Shown: piece after piece, positions 58,560 to 64,000 of the stretch
How positions within the stretch are numbered: the stretch's first letter is position 1
Layout of the letters: every line of letters starts with the position of its first letter
Source of the DNA: Natronococcus roseus
GTDB taxonomy: Archaea > Halobacteriota > Halobacteria > Halobacteriales > Natrialbaceae
Assembly: GCF_043677095.1 (NCBI RefSeq)
Contig: NZ_JBHLJR010000001.1
Span: 620,001-684,000, forward strand
Reading direction: 5' to 3'
Length of the DNA: 64,000 nucleotides
Made by a program: the position numbers and the translations under genes
Notes under the pieces: model-generated
Database searches by the model: none
Seen by the model: only the letters and a program-made list of their open reading frames with translations
What the model was told of the DNA's origin: nothing

Positions 58560-59753
58560 ATGAGTTATCGGATCGGACTCGTCGGCAAACCCTCAGTCGG
58601 CAAGTCCTCCTTCTTCAACGCTGCGACGATGAACGACGTGCCCGAAGGGGCCTACCCGTTCACGACCATCGACCCGAGCGTTGGCGAGGCGTACGTCCGC
58701 GTCGAGTGTGCCGCCCCGGAGTTCGACGAGGAGTGTACGCCGTCGGTCGGCTACTGCGACGACGGCACCCGCTTCGTCCCGACGAAGCTCGTCGACGTCG
58801 CCGGGCTGATCCCCGGCGCCCACGAGGGCAACGGACTGGGCAACCAGTTTCTGACCGATCTCAACGAGACCGACGTCCTCGTCCACGTCGTCGACTTCTC
58901 CGGCGAGACCGACCTCGAGGGCGAACCTACCGAGGGCCACGACCCTCGCGACGATATCGACTTCCTCGAGGAAGAACTCGACCAGTGGTATCTGGGAATC
59001 CTCGAGAAGGGGATCGAGCGGTACGAGTCCGGATACACGACGGAGGACGACGCCATCGAGGAGGAACTCGCCGAGCAGATGAGTGCGTTCAAGACCAACG
59101 AGGACGAGATCAAACGGCTGATCCGTCGCGTCGGGATCGGCTTCGAGCCCGGCGAGTGGGACGCCGACGACAGGCTCGAGCTCGCCCGCGAGATCCGCAC
59201 GGAGACCAAGCCGATGCTGATCGCGGCGAACAAGATGGACACGCCGGAAGCGCAGGAAAACTACGCGGAGATCACGAGCGATCCCGACTACGACCACCTG
59301 ACGATCGTCCCCTGTAGCGCCCACGCCGAGAAAGCGCTCAAGTCCGCGGACAAGGCCGGCGTCGTCGACTACCGACCCGGCGACGACGACTTCGAGATTA
59401 CGGGCGACGTCTCGAGCGAGCAGGAACGGGGCCTTGAGGAGATCCGCGACTTTCTCGAGCGCTACGGCGCTACGGGCGTCCAGGCCGCCCTCGAGACGGC
59501 ACTGTTCGACGTCCTCGGCGTCGTTCCCGTCTTCCCGGGCGGCGCCAACGGCCTCGGCAACGAGCGCGGCGAGGTGCTGCCGGACTGTTACCTGATCCCG
59601 CCCGAGTCGACCGCCGAGGAGTTCGCCTACAGCCTGCACTCCGATATCGGCGACGGCTTCCTCCACGCCATCGACTGTCGGTCGAACCGCCAGCTCGGCA
59701 AGGACTACGCGGTCGAATCGAGGGATGTCCTCGAGGTCATCACGACGAACTGA
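58560..59753 (+). CDS. ychF: YchF/OLA1-family redox-regulated ATPase
   Basis: The 397-residue protein is a P-loop TRAFAC ATPase of the Obg family. G1 is GLVGKPSVGKSSFFNA at residue 6, G3 is DVAGLIPGAHEGNGLGNQFL near 78, and G4 is AANKMD near 221 (NKMD). The C-terminal TGS-type domain includes PPESTAEEFAYSLHSDIGDGF near 345. YchF binds ATP rather than GTP and associates with ribosomes. Convergent with the small CxxC gene (one base apart). Confidence 0.93.
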   Translation: MSYRIGLVGKPSVGKSSFFNAATMNDVPEGAYPFTTIDPSVGEAYVRVECAAPEFDEECTPSVGYCDDGTRFVPTKLVDVAGLIPGAHEGNGLGNQFLTDLNETDVLVHVVDFSGETDLEGEPTEGHDPRDDIDFLEEELDQWYLGILEKGIERYESGYTTEDDAIEEELAEQMSAFKTNEDEIKRLIRRVGIGFEPGEWDADDRLELAREIRTETKPMLIAANKMDTPEAQENYAEITSDPDYDHLTIVPCSAHAEKALKSADKAGVVDYRPGDDDFEITGDVSSEQERGLEEIRDFLERYGATGVQAALETALFDVLGVVPVFPGGANGLGNERGEVLPDCYLIPPESTAEEFAYSLHSDIGDGFLHAIDCRSNRQLGKDYAVESRDVLEVITTN

Positions 59754-59978
59754 TCAGCGACCCCAGGCGAGCCGATCGCCGAGCGCGCCGATCCGTTCTG
59801 TGACCCCCGAGAGCCAGGCGCCCGGCGAGAGACGCCTGAGCTCGTCCTCGTCGACCTCGATGCGGGCCTCGCCGTACGGATCGCGCTCGGCACGCTCCTC
59901 CTCGTCCCGGTCGGCGTTGGTCGCCTCGAGCGCGCTCGAGATCCCGCAGCGACCGCAGGATTCGCGGTCTTTGGCCAT
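59754..59978 (-). CDS. 74-residue CxxC protein
   Basis: The product starts MAKDRESCGRCGISSALEAT with one CxxC (Cys8/11), then an acidic middle and an amphipathic C-terminus. It ends directly next to ychF. The codon bias and the convergent arrangement support it. A long upstream in-frame extension is a shadow of the next gene. Function unknown. Confidence 0.6.
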   Translation of the reverse strand: MAKDRESCGRCGISSALEATNADRDEEERAERDPYGEARIEVDEDELRRLSPGAWLSGVTERIGALGDRLAWGR

Positions 59979-60062
59979 ACCCGAGACACGCTCTCGAGCG
60001 ACTAAAGCGTGCCCGCCCGCCGATGCCGACGCGTTTTTGGCCTCGCCGTGGTATCTCCAACC

Positions 60063-60683
60063 ATGGATACCGACGGGCCGCCGGAGTTCGACCTCGAGGA
60101 GCCGTCGGGCGAGCGCCCTGCGGACGTACCTGACTGGGACGACGAGTACGTCGACCGGGTGAGCGACCGCCTGCTGCACAACTACGACCTCGAGAAGGAG
60201 TACCGGGTCGAGGGCGAGCGTTTCACGCTGTACGGCCGGATGGAGCTGCGGAGCCAGAAACACTTCCTCCACCCCTCGATCTCGATCGGCGAGCACGGCT
60301 CGACCGAGCACCTGTTCGTGAGACGGGGCGACGCGGTCGACGACCGGGCGCTCGATCGGTTCGTCGAGCTGGGCGAGCGCCTGGCCGACGAGTGGATCGA
60401 CACCGACGAGGAACACTTCTCGACCGATTTCACGTTCGTCGCTATCGTGCCGTCGATCCCCGATCCGGTCCGGGAGCGCGTCGCCGGCTTCGACGGTCGT
60501 ACCCTCCTGAAGTTCGGCTACAACGGCCACTACGAGATCAACCTCGTCGTCGTCGCGCCCGACGACGAGGAGCTGGTCGCAAGCGAGAACGCCGACGTCG
60601 CGACCGCCTTCCGCCTCTGGGAGCCGATCGAGTACGAGGAGCCGAGCGTTCTGGATCTGCTCTCGAGGCGCCTCCAGCTGTAG
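60063..60683 (+). CDS. Conserved haloarchaeal hypothetical protein
   Basis: The 206-residue product (ATG 60063) has a helical N-terminus (DEYVDRVSDRLLHNYDLEK) and a mixed alpha/beta core (YRVEGERFTLYGRMELRSQK and FVAIVPSIPDPVRERVAGF). It has no transmembrane segment. I do not recognise the family. It is divergent from the CxxC gene. Confidence 0.7.
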   Translation: MDTDGPPEFDLEEPSGERPADVPDWDDEYVDRVSDRLLHNYDLEKEYRVEGERFTLYGRMELRSQKHFLHPSISIGEHGSTEHLFVRRGDAVDDRALDRFVELGERLADEWIDTDEEHFSTDFTFVAIVPSIPDPVRERVAGFDGRTLLKFGYNGHYEINLVVVAPDDEELVASENADVATAFRLWEPIEYEEPSVLDLLSRRLQL

Positions 60684-60785
60684 TCGTCGCCGGTACCTCC
60701 GGGTTTCGGCGCGATCGAACGACCGAACTACCGAGCAGTGCCACCGCTGATCGATCGCGAAATAGGAAAACTGCGGCCTGCGAGA

Positions 60786-62672
60786 TCAGTCGTCGTCGGC
60801 ACCGACGTCGGCCGCGACGCCATCGTCTGCCTCCTCGAGTGCCCGCAGGTTGTCGTAGCCGATCTTGAACAGCGATATTGCGAGCCAGATGAGGACGGCG
60901 ATGATGACCAGCTGTGCGACCGCCGACGCCTGTCCGAGCAGTTCGGTCTCCGCCTCGGCGGTGATGCCGAGCAGTCGGCCGGCGAGGATCTGGTAGAGGC
61001 CGACCCAGAGGAGGCCGATCGTCGTGATGAACCCCATTAGCGCCATCGGACCGCCGGTCGAGATCAGCTGCTTGGACCGGTCCCAGTTCGCGAGCCAGAC
61101 GGTGCCGGTGAGCAGCGCCAGCGACGCCAGCAGCTGGTTCGCGCCGCCGAACAGCGTCCAGAGGTCCTCCCACCGACCGCTGCCGAGCAGGAAGAACGCG
61201 ACGACCGCGATGATCGACGTGTTGACGTAGCGGTTCGCCGCGTACTCCTCGACCTGGGTCTCCGGCGTGCCGACGATCTCCTCGACCATGTACCGTCCTA
61301 GTCGGACGGCCGTGTCCATGCTCGTCAGCAGGAAGCTCGCGAGCACGAGCGCCATGAACGGTGCGGCGTACTGGAAGGGAATCCCCAGGGTGGTGAGGAT
61401 CGCCCCGCCGCCGGTCGCGAAGTTCGGCAACGCGAGTCCGATCCCGCCGTCGGCGGCGGGGATCGCCATGACCGCCACGGCACAGAGCGCGACCGCAGCC
61501 AGCAGTCCCTCCGCCAGCATCCCGCCGTAGCCGATCAGCTTGGCGTCGCTTTCCTTGTTCAGCTGCTTCGAGGTCGTCCCCGAGGAAACCAGCGAGTGGA
61601 AGCCGCTGATGGTTCCACACGCGATGGTGAGAAAGAGCAGCGGGAACAGCGGCATCAGCGGAATGAGCCCCTCGGCCGCGAGGGGACCGCCCTCGCCGAA
61701 GAAGCCGTACCAGGCGCCGATCGCGATGTCGAGGTCCAGTTGCGCGCCCGTCTCGGGGTGGACCGCGTCGGTCCCCATTCCCGTTATCAGAGTGCCGACG
61801 ATGACCGCCAGCAGTCCCCCGCCGACCCCGGTGTACAGCAGGAACGACGAGAGGTAGTCGCGGGGCTGGAGCAACATCCACACCGGTAGGACGCTCGCAG
61901 CACCACCGTATACGAGCATTACCAGCACCCAGGCGCCGATGTTAGTGCTCTCGAGCAGCGCCGGGATGATCGCCGGTGCCGAATCGAGCAACACGATCGT
62001 TCCGTCGGGGTAAGCGCCGGCCTCGGCGGGCGGCACGAGTGCGAGCGGGTACTGGATGCCGACCCAGACCGACGCGAAGACGCCCCCGACGAAGACGACG
62101 GTTCCGACCGAGAACGGCAGCCCGAGCTGGTAGAGCCAGACCCCGAACAGCAACGCGAGCGTGATGTAGATGATGCTCGCGGTCGCGGCCTGGGGATAGG
62201 CGTCCAGCACGACCCCGATGACGAGCGCGAACACCGCCACCACGAGGATCGTCAGCAGGAACGCGAACCACAGCAGCATGTTCTTCCCGCGCTCGCCGAC
62301 GTACTGACCGATGATGTAGCCGATCGACTTCCCCTCGTGTCGCAGGCTGCTCGACAGCGAGACGAAGTCGTGGACCGCCCCCATCAGCGGGTTCCCGATC
62401 GCGACCCACAGCACGGCCGGAAGCCAGCCCCAGATCAGCGCGGCCGTGATCGGTCCGACCACGGGCGCGCCGCCCGCGATACTCGAGTAGTGATGCCCCA
62501 ACAGCACCGGCTTCTTCGCCGGTACGTACTCCTGTCCGTCTCGATACTTGTGTGCTGGCGTCTCCCGACTGTCGTCGAGCCCCACGAACTGCGACAGGTA
62601 CCGCCCGTACACGATGTACGAGACGGTAAACGTCGTCAGCACCAGTGCCACGATCCAAATTACACCTACCAT
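60786..62672 (-). CDS. cstA: Carbon starvation protein CstA-family transporter
   Basis: The 628-residue integral membrane protein has about 16 transmembrane segments. Its family signatures are LLGHHYSSIAGGAPVVGPI near residue 57, VGDFVSLSSSLRHEGKSIG-like AVHDFVSLSSSLRHEGKS near 97, IACGTISGFHSLVSSGTTSKQ near 351 and LLTSMDTAVRLGRYMVEEI near 446. CstA imports peptides or pyruvate under carbon limitation in bacteria; the haloarchaeal substrate is not known. The C-terminus is acidic. Confidence 0.92.
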   Translation of the reverse strand: MVGVIWIVALVLTTFTVSYIVYGRYLSQFVGLDDSRETPAHKYRDGQEYVPAKKPVLLGHHYSSIAGGAPVVGPITAALIWGWLPAVLWVAIGNPLMGAVHDFVSLSSSLRHEGKSIGYIIGQYVGERGKNMLLWFAFLLTILVVAVFALVIGVVLDAYPQAATASIIYITLALLFGVWLYQLGLPFSVGTVVFVGGVFASVWVGIQYPLALVPPAEAGAYPDGTIVLLDSAPAIIPALLESTNIGAWVLVMLVYGGAASVLPVWMLLQPRDYLSSFLLYTGVGGGLLAVIVGTLITGMGTDAVHPETGAQLDLDIAIGAWYGFFGEGGPLAAEGLIPLMPLFPLLFLTIACGTISGFHSLVSSGTTSKQLNKESDAKLIGYGGMLAEGLLAAVALCAVAVMAIPAADGGIGLALPNFATGGGAILTTLGIPFQYAAPFMALVLASFLLTSMDTAVRLGRYMVEEIVGTPETQVEEYAANRYVNTSIIAVVAFFLLGSGRWEDLWTLFGGANQLLASLALLTGTVWLANWDRSKQLISTGGPMALMGFITTIGLLWVGLYQILAGRLLGITAEAETELLGQASAVAQLVIIAVLIWLAISLFKIGYDNLRALEEADDGVAADVGADDD

Positions 62673-62848
62673 GGTATCCTTTCTCGGACGGGTGGTTGCG
62701 CGGAGGCACTATAAATATAATTCATTGAGTTCAGATCACGCACGCCGGCAGCAAATTGCGACACATTTGTGAAGGATTTATTCGAAAGAAGGTGAGAAAT
62801 CCGACAGGTGGGCGACGAAAGGAGGTCGCCGGCCCCCGCCAGCACTCC

Positions 62849-63832
62849 TCACTCGGTTCGCGCGCGCTCGCCCGCACTCGCGTCGACGTCGATCTCGAGG
62901 CCGGCCGCGACGTCCTCGAGCAAGCTTCCCCGCACCTCCTCGATACGGGTCTCGATGGTGGCCACCACGGGGGCGTCGAACTCGCGTTCGATGCGCTCGA
63001 GGCGGTCGCGCTCGGTCGCCACCCGCTGGCGGAGGTAGCGTGCGCCCCGCCCCTCCTCGTCGGGGTCAGGTTCGGGCGTCAGCCGGTTGACCACGAGTCC
63101 GCGAATCGGCAGCTCCGCCTCGTCGAGGGTCTCGAGCGAGCGCTCGGTCTCCCGGATCGAGAGTTCGTCGGGGTTCATCACCAGGTAGAACCCGGCGTTC
63201 TCGCGAAGCGTCTCGCCCGCGAACTCGAAGCGCTCCTTGCGCTCTCGCAGCCGGGCGAGGATCGGATCGCCGTCCATCACCCGTCGGGGCTCCTGGTTGC
63301 CGATCGCGGCCTTCTCGTAGAGATCGATGCTGCGCTCGCGTTTGTGCATCAGCCGTTCGATCCAGCGCTCGAGCAGCTCCGGCAGGGCGAGCAGTCGCAG
63401 CGTCGATCCCGTCGGCGAGGTGTCGAAGACGACCCGATCGTACGGCTCGGCCGACCGCATCACGTCGACGAACCGATCGAACAGCGCGGCCTCGTAGGCT
63501 CCCGGCGTCTGGTGGGCCATCTCGAGTTGGACGTCCACCTCGTTGACCATCGCCGCCGACAGCTGCGAGTTTAGCTGCCGTTTCAACCCCTGGAGGTGGT
63601 CCTGAACCTCCCGCTCGGGATCGATCTCGAGCGCCGAGAGCCCGTCGTACCCCTCCACAGACCGCGGCTCGTCCCCGAACTCCTGGTCGAAGACGTCGGC
63701 CGTGCTGTGGGCCGGATCCGTCGAGACGACCAGCGTCTCGAGTCCGGCGTCGACGCATTCGAGGGCGTACGCGCTCGAGACGGTCGTCTTGCCGACCCCG
63801 CCCTTCCCGCCGAAGAAGACGAACTCCGTCAT
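62849..63832 (-). CDS. ArsA/GET3-family ATPase
   Basis: The 327-residue protein starts with the deviant P-loop GGKGGVGKTTVSSAYALE (residues 8-25), has STDPAHSTADVFDQ near 37 and VVFDTSPTGSTLRLLALPE near 132. It is the ArsA family used for arsenite extrusion or tail-anchored protein targeting. Its ATG overlaps the stop of the upstream partial gene (TGATG), so they are coupled. No arsenite pump is in view, and the cysteines of arsenite-binding ArsA are not obvious, so GET3-like or other work is likely. Confidence 0.88.
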   Translation of the reverse strand: MTEFVFFGGKGGVGKTTVSSAYALECVDAGLETLVVSTDPAHSTADVFDQEFGDEPRSVEGYDGLSALEIDPEREVQDHLQGLKRQLNSQLSAAMVNEVDVQLEMAHQTPGAYEAALFDRFVDVMRSAEPYDRVVFDTSPTGSTLRLLALPELLERWIERLMHKRERSIDLYEKAAIGNQEPRRVMDGDPILARLRERKERFEFAGETLRENAGFYLVMNPDELSIRETERSLETLDEAELPIRGLVVNRLTPEPDPDEEGRGARYLRQRVATERDRLERIEREFDAPVVATIETRIEEVRGSLLEDVAAGLEIDVDASAGERARTE

Positions 63833-64000
63833 CAGAAGTGGTACTGGTGGCCCTTGCGCTCGATCACCGAGCCCCGATCCCAGAGCCGTCGCTCCCAGGC
63901 CTCGTACTCGTCCTCGAGGTAAGGCAGCAGTTCGGCCGTGTAGTACGATACCGGGCTCGGGATGCCGAAGGCGTCGGGGAAACACGCCAGCATGAACGCG
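63832..64000 (-). CDS. Partial gene upstream of ArsA ATPase (C-terminal 56 codons)
   Basis: The last 55 residues of a gene that begins outside the window: FMLACFPDAFGIPSPVSYYT followed by AELLPYLEDEYEAWERRLWD and a Lys/His-rich end. The block DAFGIPSPVSYYTAELLP resembles the small cory-CC-star type proteins that are coupled with ArsA ATPases in many prokaryotes. Its stop codon overlaps the ArsA start. The identity is tentative without the N-terminus. Confidence 0.6.
   Translation of the reverse strand, partial: AFMLACFPDAFGIPSPVSYYTAELLPYLEDEYEAWERRLWDRGSVIERKGHQYHF

Noticed and set aside
1..64000. CRISPR arrays
   Set aside because: No series of three or more regularly spaced identical repeats of 25-40 bp was seen, and no cas gene is present. 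The tnpB genes are not evidence for CRISPR.

Overview
The window comes from a halophilic archaeon (class Halobacteria). The predicted proteins are rich in Asp and Glu, most genes have strongly GC-rich third positions, there is an archaeal aIF2-beta and an aIF1A, and there are haloarchaeal signature genes: the crtD-lyeJ-cruF bacterioruberin set, a Bat-type regulator, HTH_10 regulators, a FolC-FolP fusion and amphi-Trp and UPF0175 proteins. Several genes look leaderless, with a TATA-like box about 24-27 nt before the start codon. No rRNA, tRNA or CRISPR array was found.

Positions 1 to about 10,413 are visibly less GC-rich and form an integrated-element island. It holds a phage-type HGGxSTG protein, a scar of an IS6-family element that cuts two neighbouring genes, a small operon with a 45-residue protein, several hypotheticals, a Rho_N/SAP-like protein, a HEPN-like protein and, at the right end, a tyrosine integrase. 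A diverged direct repeat of about 125 bp lies at both ends (7-131 and 9233-10413). Its right copy is split by a complete IS630-family element whose transposase is in two frames.

The rest (10.4-64 kb) is core chromosome with small insertions. 10.6-13 kb: a DUF5789-like protein, aIF2-beta and an M24 peptidase homologue that lacks canonical metal ligands. 13-14.6 kb: an IS1341-type tnpB element. 14.6-20.4 kb: a tightly overlapping cobalamin operon (HAD-cbiB-cobS-cobY-cobT-cobD-cbiZ). 20.4-29.1 kb: an asparagine-synthase-like protein, a CPA2 antiporter with stress-protein domains, the dihydroxyacetone kinase operon dhaKLM, a Tat-exported amidohydrolase and an amphi-Trp protein. 29.2-30.1 kb: a PIN/UPF0175 toxin-antitoxin pair. 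30.3-40.4 kb: rhodanese, FAH-family hydrolase, HTH_10 regulator, folCP, alanyl-tRNA editing protein, RidA, aspartoacylase-like protein, Fe-S/zinc cluster protein, aIF1A and an SDR enzyme.

40.5-45.5 kb is the carotenoid locus: crtD, lyeJ and cruF in one operon, a 48-residue membrane peptide, an unusual array of stem-loops, then crtB. A Bat-like sensor-regulator follows at 50-52.8 kb. Between and after these lie an ornithine-cyclodeaminase-type protein, msrB, a YihY-type membrane protein, zinc microproteins, a phosphoribosyltransferase, an NAD(P)H-hydrate dehydratase-like protein, a second tnpB element with structured ends (54.6-56.2 kb), a MITE-like palindrome, a methyltransferase, a class V aminotransferase, YchF, CstA and an ArsA ATPase whose upstream partner runs off the window.

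The points most worth a second look are the split island repeat, the HEPN-like protein, the stem-loop array shared between intergenic regions, the two tnpB elements with structured ends, the MITE that shares its terminus with the IS630 element, and the M24 homologue without its metal site.
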